64,000 nucleotides of DNA from an uncultured Lachnospiraceae bacterium (GTDB lineage: Bacteria; Bacillota; Clostridia; Lachnospirales; Lachnospiraceae): contig CAMNTM010000001.1 of the NCBI GenBank assembly GCA_946558465.1, forward strand, positions 124,001-188,000. Reading direction: 5' to 3'. The notes under the pieces were generated by a model. That model made no database searches, was not told the origin of the DNA, and saw only the letters and a list, made by a program, of their open reading frames with translations. This document shows, piece by piece, positions 1 through 9,131 of the stretch; position 1 is the first letter of the stretch, and every line of letters starts with the position of its first letter. Made by a program: the position numbers and the translations under genes.

Positions 1-2063
1 TATCTTTCAAAGAACATGGAGTAGTTTCCGCGTCCCTGTGTCCTGGATCGAAGATCTGTAGAATATCCGAACATCTCGGACAACGGTACAAATCCACGTA
101 CGATCTTACCGCCGCCTAAGTCGTCCATACCTTCAATACGGCCTCGGCGGGAATTGATATCGCCGATAACATCTCCCATATACTCCTCCGGCATCGTTAC
201 CTCTACCTTCATAATAGGCTCAAGAAGTACCGGCTCAGCCTTCTTCATAGCATCCTTAAATGCCAATGAACCTGCGATATGGAATGCCATCTCACTGGAA
301 TCGACCTCATGGTAGGAACCGTCGTATACATTGGCCTTAACGCCGACAACCGGAAATCCGCCAAGAATACCTGACTGCATAGCTTCCTCAATACCTTCGC
401 CGACCTTCGGGATATATTCCTTTGGAATCGCTCCGCCGACTACCGTAGACTCAAACTGGAAGGTCTCCTCGCCGTTAATATCCATAGGCTCAAACTTAAC
501 CTTACAATGCCCATACTGTCCGCGTCCGCCGGACTGCTTTGCATACTTGCTGTCAACATCAACCGCTTTGGTGAATGCTTCCTTATATGCAACCTGAGGC
601 GCACCTACATTTGCCTCAACCTTAAATTCACGAAGAAGTCTGTCTACGATAATCTCAAGATGAAGCTCACCCATTCCGGCTATGATTGTCTGTCCTGTCT
701 CCTGATCCGTATGAGCACGGAATGTCGGGTCCTCCTCAGCAAGCTTTGCAAGAGACTCACCGAGCTTACCCTGGGAAGCCTTTGTCTTAGGCTCAATTGC
801 CAGTTCAATAACTGGCTCCGGGAATTCCATAGACTCCAGGATTACCGGATGCTGCTCATCACAGATTGTATCGCCTGTTGTAGTGAATTTGAATCCGATT
901 GCTGCAGCAATATCTCCCGAATATACTTTGGAAAGCTCTTCCCTCTTATTCGCATGCATCTGAAGGATACGTCCGACACGCTCCTTCTTGCCCTTCGTAG
1001 CATTCAATACATAGGAACCAGAGTTCATTGTACCGGAGTACACTCTGAAATATGCAAGCTTACCTACGAACGGGTCTGTCATAATTTTAAATGCAAGCGC
1101 TGAAAACGGCTCTTCATCAGAAGAATGTCTCTCAGCCTCATTGCCATCCATATCTGTACCCTTGATAGCCGGAATATCCGTCGGAGCAGGCATATACTCA
1201 AGAACTGCGTCAAGAAGCTTCTGTACTCCTTTATTCCTGTAAGCAGAACCGCAGCATACAGGAACCGCTGTACACTCACAAGTCGCTTTTCTGAGCGCCT
1301 TCTTCATATCCTCTACTGAAGGCTCATTTCCCTCCAGATATTCCATCATCAGGTCATCATCCAAATCGCAGATCTTCTCTACCAGATCTGAACGGTAGAG
1401 CTCTGCGTCATCCTGCATATCCTCCGGAATCTCTGTGACAGAAATATCATCCCCCTTATCATCATTATAGATGTAGGCTTTCATCTCCATCAAATCAATG
1501 ATTCCTTTGAAATTATCTTCCTTACCAATTGGCAGCTGAAGAACAATCGCATTTTTTCCAAGTCTTGTCTTAATCTGCTCAACGGCATTGTAAAAATCCG
1601 CACCCAGGATATCCATCTTATTGATGAATGCCATTCTTGGTACATTGTAAGTGTCTGCCTGGCGCCATACATTTTCTGACTGCGGCTCAACACCGCCCTT
1701 AGCACAGAATACACCTACCGCTCCGTCAAGTACACGCAGTGAACGCTCAACCTCCACCGTAAAATCTACGTGTCCCGGAGTATCAATAATATTAATACGA
1801 TGCTCTAATGCACCCGGTTTCGGCTTACAATTTTCTTCCAATGTCCAGTGGCATGTTGTAGCTGCGGAAGTAATTGTGATACCTCTCTCCTGCTCCTGTT
1901 CCATCCAGTCCATAGTTGCAGTACCTTCATGAGTATCACCAATCTTATAGTTTACACCGGTATAGTAGAGAATACGCTCTGTAAGCGTAGTCTTACCAGC
2001 ATCAATATGAGCCATGATACCGATATTTCTTGTTCTGTCTAATGGATATTCTCTTCCAGCCAT
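1..2063 (-). CDS. fusA: Elongation factor G (3' end cut by window edge)
   Basis: EF-G is the ribosomal translocase GTPase. The start is the ATG at 2063, preceded by CTAGGAGG. The N-terminus reads [19 protein letters not shown] and continues into the P-loop DAGKTT. About 687 codons are present and the reading is still open at base 1 (last residues SMFFER), so only the last one or two dozen residues of a roughly 700-residue protein are missing. The gene is third in the str operon, 9 nt after rpsG, and the next gene off the edge is probably tuf (inferred from usual order). No frameshift was noticed. Confidence 0.97.
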   Translation of the reverse strand, partial: MAGREYPLDRTRNIGIMAHIDAGKTTLTERILYYTGVNYKIGDTHEGTATMDWMEQEQERGITITSAATTCHWTLEENCKPKPGALEHRINIIDTPGHVDFTVEVERSLRVLDGAVGVFCAKGGVEPQSENVWRQADTYNVPRMAFINKMDILGADFYNAVEQIKTRLGKNAIVLQLPIGKEDNFKGIIDLMEMKAYIYNDDKGDDISVTEIPEDMQDDAELYRSDLVEKICDLDDDLMMEYLEGNEPSVEDMKKALRKATCECTAVPVCCGSAYRNKGVQKLLDAVLEYMPAPTDIPAIKGTDMDGNEAERHSSDEEPFSALAFKIMTDPFVGKLAYFRVYSGTMNSGSYVLNATKGKKERVGRILQMHANKREELSKVYSGDIAAAIGFKFTTTGDTICDEQHPVILESMEFPEPVIELAIEPKTKASQGKLGESLAKLAEEDPTFRAHTDQETGQTIIAGMGELHLEIIVDRLLREFKVEANVGAPQVAYKEAFTKAVDVDSKYAKQSGGRGQYGHCKVKFEPMDINGEETFQFESTVVGGAIPKEYIPKVGEGIEEAMQSGILGGFPVVGVKANVYDGSYHEVDSSEMAFHIAGSLAFKDAMKKAEPVLLEPIMKVEVTMPEEYMGDVIGDINSRRGRIEGMDDLGGGKIVRGFVPLSEMFGYSTDLRSRTQGRGNYSMFFER

Positions 2064-2072
2064 TATTGCCTC

Positions 2073-2791
<719 letters not shown>

Positions 2792-3214
2792 TTACTTTTT
2801 AGCGTCTTTAGGTCTCTTAGCACCGTATTTTGAACGTGCCTGTCTTCTCTTTGCAACACCTGCTGTATCAAGAGTTCCTCTGATAATATGGTATCTTGTA
2901 CCTGGAAGGTCTTTTACTCTTCCGCCGCGAATCAGAACAACACTATGCTCCTGAAGGTTGTGGCCTTCTCCCGGAATATAGCTTGTCACCTCGATACCGT
3001 TAGAAAGACGAACTCTGGCGATTTTTCTAAGCGCTGAGTTAGGCTTCTTCGGTGTTGCAGTCTTAACTGCTGTACATACGCCTCTCTTCTGCGGTGCGGA
3101 CTCATTGGTCGCTTTCTTTCTAAGAGAGTTGTAGCCTTTCTGAAGAGCCGGAGCTGTAGACTTCTTTACAGATGTCTGACGTCCTTTTTTTACTAACTGG
3201 TTAAATGTTGGCAT
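2792..3214 (-). CDS. rpsL: 30S ribosomal protein S12
   Basis: S12 sits at the decoding centre and monitors codon-anticodon pairing. The 140-residue product has the highly conserved [11 protein letters not shown] loop and the [11 protein letters not shown] loop with their lysines intact, which is the streptomycin-sensitive type. The start at 3214 follows AGGAGGTGAAAGAG. It is the first gene of the str operon and directly follows a sigma-A promoter at 3307-3335. The N-terminus ([12 protein letters not shown]) and the basic C-terminus are typical of the family, and the length fits Gram-positive S12. Confidence 0.98.
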   Translation of the reverse strand: MPTFNQLVKKGRQTSVKKSTAPALQKGYNSLRKKATNESAPQKRGVCTAVKTATPKKPNSALRKIARVRLSNGIEVTSYIPGEGHNLQEHSVVLIRGGRVKDLPGTRYHIIRGTLDTAGVAKRRQARSKYGAKRPKDAKK

Positions 3215-3306
3215 TCTCTTTCACCTCCTATGATAATAATAAGCTGCATTCATATTAAAATGAATACGCACACAAAAAGAATATGCATTTTCATGCACGC
3301 TAGACC

Positions 3307-3335
3307 AGTGTATTACGAAACTTTGCACTTGTCAA
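3307..3335 (-). promoter_or_regulatory. Sigma-A promoter of the str operon
   Basis: On the minus strand TTGACA (3335-3330) is followed after exactly 17 bp by TACACT (3312-3307). It lies about 90 nt upstream of the rpsL start, with no competing gene between. Confidence 0.75.
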
Positions 3336-3377
3336 GGGGTTTTTGCTATGATTTTCCTAATCCCTGCTCCTAACAAT

Positions 3378-3941
3378 TTATAATCCTAGCTTATCTGCAA
3401 TCGCAGTCATTTCCTCTAACGCCACGTCGATCAAATCATCGAGGCTGAGTCCTGTGAATTCAATACTCTCCATGTAATCCCGGTTGGCTCCTGCCGCAAA
3501 CCGTCCTTCATTAAAACGCTTCATTACAGACTTATGCTTCACGCTTGCCACCTTCTTATCAGGATATATCTGCGCTACTGCCTTTACAAAACCACTCATC
3601 GGATCTGCTGCCAAAATCGAATATTGAAGCTTCGTCTTTGCCTTCACGCCGCTTTTAGGATTGTGGGCACAGATCGCATCAAATAATACCTTGTCCTCAA
3701 TCCCTTCCTTTTTCAATATCTCCACCGATGCAGGACCATGCACTCCCATATCATGCTGCCAGTCGCACTGCTCCTCGTCAAGGTCATGAAGCAGACCCAC
3801 AATTCCCCAGTATTCCACCTCATCCGGTGCAAGGCGCTTCGCCAGTCCCCGCATAATCGCCTCTACTGCATAAGAATGAGTGATGTAGTTTTCACCCTTC
3901 ATATACTTCATTAAAATCTCATGTGCCTGTTCTCTGTTCAT
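3378..3941 (-). CDS. HD-domain phosphohydrolase family protein
   Basis: A 187-residue HD-family protein. It shows a spaced metal-binding pattern: an early His in ITHSYAVEAIMRGLA, the HD pair in GLLHDLDEE, and a further His in HDMGVHGPAS and CAHNPKSG. Such single-domain HD proteins act on nucleotides or small phosphoesters, but the substrate cannot be read from the sequence. The start follows AAGGAGGAAATTCGGT. It lies between the surface-protein gene and the str operon on the same strand, and no operon partner suggests a pathway. Confidence 0.75.
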   Translation of the reverse strand: MNREQAHEILMKYMKGENYITHSYAVEAIMRGLAKRLAPDEVEYWGIVGLLHDLDEEQCDWQHDMGVHGPASVEILKKEGIEDKVLFDAICAHNPKSGVKAKTKLQYSILAADPMSGFVKAVAQIYPDKKVASVKHKSVMKRFNEGRFAAGANRDYMESIEFTGLSLDDLIDVALEEMTAIADKLGL

Positions 3942-3961
3942 ACCGAATTTCCTCCTTGTTC

Positions 3962-6900
3962 TTATCTATGCTTTTTCCTAACCAAACCTGCAATAATGAT
4001 CAATGCCAATGCATCAGCAAAAAGAAATACATACAATAATATATGGCTGTTATCTCCCGTAAGCGCACCAGACAAAGCTCCCTGGCCCCCGGAGCTGCTT
4101 CCCGAACCGCTGGACACTCCGCCTCCAGATGTCCCGCTCCCGGAGGCACTACCTGCAGAGCCTCCTCCGTTTCCGGATGTCCCATCTGCCTTGTTGATAC
4201 CTGTTATGCCTTGATTTCCAGAATCTGTATCCCCCGGCCTGCTGTCATTTCCATTTGGACTGTCCGTTCCTGGATCACCAGCTCCCGGATCGTCTGTCCC
4301 TGGATCTGCTGCCTGTCCCTCTGCCCAGCCGACTCCCACCGGGGACAAGGCATGAACTGTAAAACAGAGGCCGTCTTCATGCTTTGCTGTCGTTTTTGTC
4401 ATATCCTCTATATCACCCGGTTGATTTTCATATACTGCATCATCAAACATATGTACCGCCGTGTAATCATCTGTATCCGGGTCGGATTTTTTTGGATATG
4501 GAATCATAACCGAAAGGCCATCCCTAGGAAATTCTTCGTCCTCCACTAATTCCCATTCCCATTCATTATCTCTGCGGACCATCAGCTTAATATCATAAAC
4601 CGCAATATTTTTTTCCTTTATTTCCGGCTCAATCTCCTGAATCCTTTCTCTCAGACAATTTTCTATCTTGTCCCCTGTATCGAGCTCCAGATCTGTATTG
4701 TCTTTAAGTTCCTTTGATACCTGAGATACTCCAGTCTCTATTTCCAGCTTATACTCGTCATTTTCTATATTCCCCTGCTCTACAAGAATAACCGTATGCT
4801 TCTCCGGCACGATCGTAAGGGTACATTTAGCTGTCTTCTCATCATATTCATCTGTCTTAGACGCCGTGGCTGTCAATTCTACAGTACCTTCAGCGACAGC
4901 ATTTATCTTTCCATTCTCATCAATGGTAACGATATCCTCCCTTAGACTCTTGTAGGTTACAACACTGTTCTCGGCATTGCCTGTCACTTCGATTACATCC
5001 GTGTTTCCTACCGGCTTCCTCAAGGCTTCATGAACAAACTTAAAATCCTGCTCACTTTTTTCCGCCACCGTAACTGTAAATATAATCGAATAATCCAAAT
5101 AATTATCTGCATTTTCTACCGGAATTGTGATTTCTGCCGTTTGTCCCTTAAGTGCCGGATCATTCATTATCTGGTATTCCAGCGTCATATTACTGACTGC
5201 CGGAGCCGTCTCAAAAATATCCGTATGTACCGAGGTCACATTTAAAACATCAATTCTTCCCCCTGGTGCAACAAGTCCCCGGTTATTCAGGTCAAAACTC
5301 CCTTTTTTACCGTATCTGGTTACTGCTTTGTCCTTTCGCTTCTCCTCCGGCCATTCGGCCTTATCAATCTCAAAGGCGGCTTCCGCCTTACCTGCCCACG
5401 TATATGGACTGCCTTCCTTCGAGGTCACTACAACAGAAGCTGTTCCTGCATTTATATTATCTATATATTCTACCTCGTAATTGTCCTCTGACAAAAGCTG
5501 CCCGTTCACCTTCACCGTAACAAGAGGACGGTGTTCCTGATTATTATAAATATAGGTTCCATCAGCAACCTTCACTTCCACATCTCCTGCATCAACCTCA
5601 AGGTGTTGATCGTACGGAACGAACAGCTCCGTATGCCATTGTGGATAACTCTCGCTAAAACAATACCTGCTGCTCGCGACATTCACAGGTTTCAAACTAA
5701 GCATAACCTTAATCCTTCCATCAATAGGAGTCACTACATCTGTCGGTATAATTTCCACCTCTGTTCCTATCTCAAGCTTCTCGCCGAACACGAGACCACT
5801 AAACTCTGGCAGACCTTCTACCACAGTATCTCCGTTATCCTTCTTAATAACCTTCAGGGTTCCTTCAGTCACTTTAAGCAATGCTGCTTTTACAGGTACT
5901 CTTAGTGCATCTGCACCGTCTATCTGATAGCGGTACTGCACGCCGCCATATTCCCAGTACATATTAATACGATTATTGCTGTCTATAATTGACATTCTTT
6001 CTTCCGGATCTACCTCATTCCCGTCTACCCTTTTAAAGAAAAAACGTCCGTCATTTCCGTCAAGATAAGTATCCTCTGTATTATGTCCGTCAACAGAAAC
6101 CACAAGATTATTTCGGATATTATCAAATGAGCGATAATCCTTCCAATAGCTTCCATATGTCGGTATTTGTACTTTATCTCCTAAGAAAAAATCATCAATG
6201 CTGCGGACCTTCGTATAAGTATCATACGCTAAATCATGAATATAGACTTCCATCTGCTTATCATCTGCGGCCGCTATACGGCTGCTGACCGCTGCTTTAA
6301 CATTCCGAAGCGCCGGGCGCGCTGCCTCTGTACCTTCATCCGGAGATTTTCTGTCTGCATCCGCATAGTTCTGGACACGATCTGTCCCCTCTTCTCCAGC
6401 ATTGGATACGATATCTTCCTCATTCTTTACAGTTCCAGCCTCATCCTTTGAGATCTCGGCCTCCTTACACCACTCACTCTCCAGCATTACATATGCTTCA
6501 AGCTTCCCGCTCTTCCCTGATGCCAGCACACATGGAATCCCCGCCAAATCACACAACACCTTTAATGCACACGAGGAGTACTCCTTATCTCCTCCCATAT
6601 ACTTTTCTGCGGTACCGCGCGCACGTTTAAAATACGATACCGTCTCAGCTGCATTCTTCCCCTCTGCTTCCTTCAGTACCTTCTGAATCCACAGATTCTG
6701 CATCTCAAGATCCTCTCGGATCGCCTCTTCACTTTGATATTCACTGTTTCGAATATCAAACTTATTACCTTTGTCACAGCTCTTTAATTTAAAATACACT
6801 TTATATTCATAGCTTTTTGTGCCTTCTGCAGCCTCCTGCACGGTACATACTCTGATAACCTCAGGATTCTCATTTAACCAGAAAACCCCTGGATAATCCC

Positions 6901-7393
6901 GTCGAAATGCCTGATATGCGCAGCGCAGATTGTCCTGAATATCACTCCACTCCTCCGATGACATCCTGACATCTTTAACTGTATCCAGCACCTCTACAGC
7001 ATTAAATATTTTCTTCCTTCCGTCTTTGTACTCTACTGTAAAGGCGGCTTCTTCTGAAAAGCTGATGTCCTCAATCAATACATCCTGCACACCGTTATTG
7101 TCGGTTCCCTCCACCAGCATATAGTATAAATCAACAGCATAATCCGGCAGACTCATACGCTCAAGCCAGCTCATGCTTTCACTACCGTCATTAAAAAAAT
7201 CCCACGTCAGAGCACCAGACGATTCTGCACAGTCCAACACCGCTTCAGTCCCAGTAACATCTGTTTTTATCTCCTGCGTATCGGCTGTGGCATTTTCATT
7301 TTGTGCCGATACAGCAAGCTCTGTTGTCGCTCCCGCTACAGCTAAAATCAGTATGAATGCCAGTATTCTTTTTACAGCCATTTTCGTCTTCAT
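3962..7393 (-). CDS. Large secreted/cell-surface protein with Ig-like domains
   Basis: A 1143-residue exported protein. Residues 1-30 form a signal peptide (KRILAFILILAVAGATTELA). Residues about 235-308 resemble a transglutaminase-like core (SSCALKVLCDLAGIPC), but where the family has its catalytic HAW motif this protein has LEAYVM, so it is probably inactive. A bacterial Ig-like (Big_2) domain occupies about 785-865. A Gly/Ser/Pro/Asp-rich linker then precedes a C-terminal membrane helix (YVFLFADALALIIIAGLV) and a KKHR tail. There is no LPxTG; the tail begins TGDNS, so anchoring may be by a non-canonical sorting signal or by the helix itself. A consensus sigma-A promoter precedes it. The exact start (Met1 or Met5) is uncertain because the ribosome site is weak. 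Confidence 0.8.
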   Translation of the reverse strand: MKTKMAVKRILAFILILAVAGATTELAVSAQNENATADTQEIKTDVTGTEAVLDCAESSGALTWDFFNDGSESMSWLERMSLPDYAVDLYYMLVEGTDNNGVQDVLIEDISFSEEAAFTVEYKDGRKKIFNAVEVLDTVKDVRMSSEEWSDIQDNLRCAYQAFRRDYPGVFWLNENPEVIRVCTVQEAAEGTKSYEYKVYFKLKSCDKGNKFDIRNSEYQSEEAIREDLEMQNLWIQKVLKEAEGKNAAETVSYFKRARGTAEKYMGGDKEYSSCALKVLCDLAGIPCVLASGKSGKLEAYVMLESEWCKEAEISKDEAGTVKNEEDIVSNAGEEGTDRVQNYADADRKSPDEGTEAARPALRNVKAAVSSRIAAADDKQMEVYIHDLAYDTYTKVRSIDDFFLGDKVQIPTYGSYWKDYRSFDNIRNNLVVSVDGHNTEDTYLDGNDGRFFFKRVDGNEVDPEERMSIIDSNNRINMYWEYGGVQYRYQIDGADALRVPVKAALLKVTEGTLKVIKKDNGDTVVEGLPEFSGLVFGEKLEIGTEVEIIPTDVVTPIDGRIKVMLSLKPVNVASSRYCFSESYPQWHTELFVPYDQHLEVDAGDVEVKVADGTYIYNNQEHRPLVTVKVNGQLLSEDNYEVEYIDNINAGTASVVVTSKEGSPYTWAGKAEAAFEIDKAEWPEEKRKDKAVTRYGKKGSFDLNNRGLVAPGGRIDVLNVTSVHTDIFETAPAVSNMTLEYQIMNDPALKGQTAEITIPVENADNYLDYSIIFTVTVAEKSEQDFKFVHEALRKPVGNTDVIEVTGNAENSVVTYKSLREDIVTIDENGKINAVAEGTVELTATASKTDEYDEKTAKCTLTIVPEKHTVILVEQGNIENDEYKLEIETGVSQVSKELKDNTDLELDTGDKIENCLRERIQEIEPEIKEKNIAVYDIKLMVRRDNEWEWELVEDEEFPRDGLSVMIPYPKKSDPDTDDYTAVHMFDDAVYENQPGDIEDMTKTTAKHEDGLCFTVHALSPVGVGWAEGQAADPGTDDPGAGDPGTDSPNGNDSRPGDTDSGNQGITGINKADGTSGNGGGSAGSASGSGTSGGGVSSGSGSSSGGQGALSGALTGDNSHILLYVFLFADALALIIIAGLVRKKHR

Positions 7394-7458
7394 ATTTGAT
7401 GATAACCCGCTTCCCTAAATATTTCTTCCTAAAACCCAACCGTTCTATTTCCATGCTT

Positions 7459-7487
7459 ATTATATAAAGAGATAAATACGGTGTCAA
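7459..7487 (-). promoter_or_regulatory. Perfect consensus sigma-A promoter of the surface-protein gene
   Basis: On the minus strand TTGACA (7487-7482), a 17-bp spacer and TATAAT (7464-7459) match the consensus at all 12 positions. The start codon at 7393 follows a leader of about 60 nt. The promoter lies just downstream of the spoIIID terminator, so the surface protein is its own transcription unit. Confidence 0.85.
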
Positions 7488-7510
7488 CACTCTGCTTCAT
7501 ACCGACAGCT

Positions 7511-7552
7511 AAAATAAAGAAAGACGGTTGGGAATCCGGCATTTCCCAACCG
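7511..7552 (-). terminator. Terminator of spoIIID
   Basis: A 10-bp stem, CGGTTGGGAA/TTCCCAACCG (arms 7543-7552 and 7525-7534 read on the minus strand), is followed by a T-rich run (TCTTTCTTTATTTT). It begins immediately after the spoIIID stop codon. Confidence 0.75.
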
Positions 7553-7557
7553 CTCAC

Positions 7558-7815
7558 TTATCGATGCTCTATATGGAGATATTTTTCTCTCGTAGCAAGT
7601 CCGCCCCTAATATGCCGCTCGGATTTATTGATGTCCAGTACTGTCCGCGCTTTTGCAGCAAGAGCCGGATTAATCTTTTGGAGACGTTCGGTTACATCTT
7701 TATGTATGGTACTTTTACTAACCCCAAATGCTTTCGCAGTCTGCCTTACCGTCGCTTTATGCTCAATAATATAATAAGCGATTTCTACTGCCCGCTCCTC
7801 AATATAATCTTTCAT
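7558..7815 (-). CDS. spoIIID: Sporulation transcriptional regulator SpoIIID
   Basis: SpoIIID is the mother-cell DNA-binding regulator acting between sigma-E and sigma-K in sporulation. The 85-residue product starts MKDYIEERAVEIAYYIIEH and has the HTH segment TVRQTAKAFGVSKSTIHKD at about 21-41, then RHIRGGLATREKY, like Bacillus SpoIIID. The ATG at 7815 is chosen because the family begins at MxDYI; five upstream in-frame codons have no match. A sigma-E-type promoter lies at 7844-7872. The first half of the gene is duplicated at 17282-17413, and the 9.5 kb between the copies is a genomic island. The present promoter and 5' end therefore appear to belong to the island. Confidence 0.93.
   Translation of the reverse strand: MKDYIEERAVEIAYYIIEHKATVRQTAKAFGVSKSTIHKDVTERLQKINPALAAKARTVLDINKSERHIRGGLATREKYLHIEHR
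7709..7752. repeat. Left copy of the 44-bp attachment-like core
   Basis: Identical over 44 bp to 17307-17350. It encodes the helix-turn-helix part of SpoIIID (about residues 22-36). Outside the core the two copies differ at many third positions on the 5'-gene side, and they lose coding similarity on the 3'-gene side. Confidence 0.8.
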
Positions 7816-7843
7816 ACAAAACCCCTGCACTCATTGTTTTTAC

Positions 7844-7872
7844 AATGTATGCAGAGGTTTATTTTCATATTC
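7844..7872 (-). promoter_or_regulatory. Sigma-E-type promoter of intact spoIIID
   Basis: On the minus strand GAATATG (7872-7866), a 14-bp spacer and CATACATT (7851-7844) match the sigma-E pattern KMATATT-N14/15-CATACAHT well. Bacillus spoIIID is a sigma-E gene. The -10 box is one arm of a longer inverted repeat (about 7820-7860, TGCATACATTGT against ACAATGAGTGCA). It could be an operator, possibly for SpoIIID itself. Confidence 0.65.
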
Positions 7873-8143
7873 CTTTTTTCACAGTTTCATAACTATGTCT
7901 GCCATTTTGTTCTGATCTTGTCCTTTTCCAAACCGCACCTCGCAATTCTTCCATATATCTTTTATCTTAGATCTGCTTCAGCGCCTTTTCTCCACGAAAC
8001 AAATCAAAAAGTATGAGGATATTATCCATGATAAGATTACTCCAAGTATCCATATGCTAATAATTGCGATATGGCAATACCGAAATGAAACTCACCCTCA
8101 TGAAATCATAATCAACGTAAGTATTTCTATTACACTTTAATTT
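7873..8143. other. Non-coding left end of the island
   Basis: About 270 bp lie between the spoIIID promoter and the recombinase stop codon. I see no supportable gene, RNA or clear terminator. Several open frames cross it, but none has both a start codon and a ribosome site. In elements of this kind the region next to the recombinase usually holds its arm-binding sites, which I cannot identify by eye. Confidence 0.4.
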
Positions 8144-9070
8144 CTATAATCCTGACAGTGTTCTCATGACCAAATCTACATCTTTATTTTCAAGTTCCTG
8201 AATAATGTGCAAATATGTTTTCTGTGTGGTCGTCATACTCGCATGTCCTAGCCTTCTGGCCACGCTTGCAATCGATACTCCTGCAAACAATAGCAATGAA
8301 GCATGTGTATGCCGTAAACCATGAATTGAAATTTCAGAAATTCCGCATGCTTTGCAATGCCTGGTAAGCACATCATTTACTGTTGAATTGTATATTTTTG
8401 ATTCACCAGCAAAAATGGGTTTATCCGGCGGAAGCTCCTTAGTCAAAACTGAAAATTTTACTACAATCTGCCAGTCAATTTGAATTTTTCTAACCGATGA
8501 TTTATTTTTTGTCGGCAAAAAACCCCCGTCTCCTTTATAATCCCATGTTTTACTGATAGACAAAGTCTGCCTGGCAAAATCGAAATCTTCCGGAGTAATT
8601 GCCAATGCCTCTGAGAAACGCATCCCTGTTTTTGCAACCAACAGAATGAACCAATCCCAATTTGGTGTATCTTTAATATCAAGATTCGCAATCAATGTAT
8701 GTAATTCAAACTGATTTAGATATTTAATTTTCTTTGTTTTTGGTGCTTTTCCCTTAATAATTGCCTTTCTGGTCGGGTCTCTCGAAAGCAATCCTTCATC
8801 AACTGCATCAAGAACTGCCCCTTTCAATTGATGATGAAAATCCAATGTTGTCTGTCTTTCATGTTCCTTTGCATATTCATTTAAAAGCTGTTGATATACG
8901 GTTCTTGTTAATTCAGAAACTTTCACTTCCGGGATCAATTTTTCCACCCATTTTTGTGTCATCAAATATTTTGCTAAGGTTGCTTCCCTTATTGCACCTT
9001 TTTTATATACCTCAATCCACTGAGCATAATACTCATAAAATAATGTTGTTCTGTTCATATCGCAGAGCAT
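8144..9070 (-). CDS. Tyrosine recombinase (phage-type integrase)
   Basis: A 308-residue site-specific recombinase. The N-terminal half is a SAM-like core-binding domain (FYEYYAQWIEVYKKGAI). The catalytic half has the first Arg in TGMRFSEALAI, a conserved Lys/Arg strand near SSVRKIQI, the HxxR box HGLRHTHAS, a conserved His in RRLGHASMTTT, and the tyrosine nucleophile in KTYLHI. All key residues are present, so it should be active. The start at 9070 follows AGAGAGGGAACTT. It sits next to the left attachment-like repeat and 61 bp after hsdR, so its likely job is to integrate and excise the island at spoIIID. hsdS-linked recombinases also occur elsewhere, but the hsdS repeats here are direct, which argues against an inversion role. 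Confidence 0.9.
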   Translation of the reverse strand: MLCDMNRTTLFYEYYAQWIEVYKKGAIREATLAKYLMTQKWVEKLIPEVKVSELTRTVYQQLLNEYAKEHERQTTLDFHHQLKGAVLDAVDEGLLSRDPTRKAIIKGKAPKTKKIKYLNQFELHTLIANLDIKDTPNWDWFILLVAKTGMRFSEALAITPEDFDFARQTLSISKTWDYKGDGGFLPTKNKSSVRKIQIDWQIVVKFSVLTKELPPDKPIFAGESKIYNSTVNDVLTRHCKACGISEISIHGLRHTHASLLLFAGVSIASVARRLGHASMTTTQKTYLHIIQELENKDVDLVMRTLSGL

Positions 9071-9131
9071 AAGTTCCCTCTCTTTCCGAAATACTTACGC
9101 TGATATAAACAATCAAAAAGCAACTTTCAAG

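Noticed and set aside
7917..8139. Open frame on the plus strand in the left island end (reads STKQIKKYEDIIHDKITPSI and onward)
   Set aside because: No start codon in its first half, no ribosome site, and no recognisable family; it may be a relic but cannot be supported.
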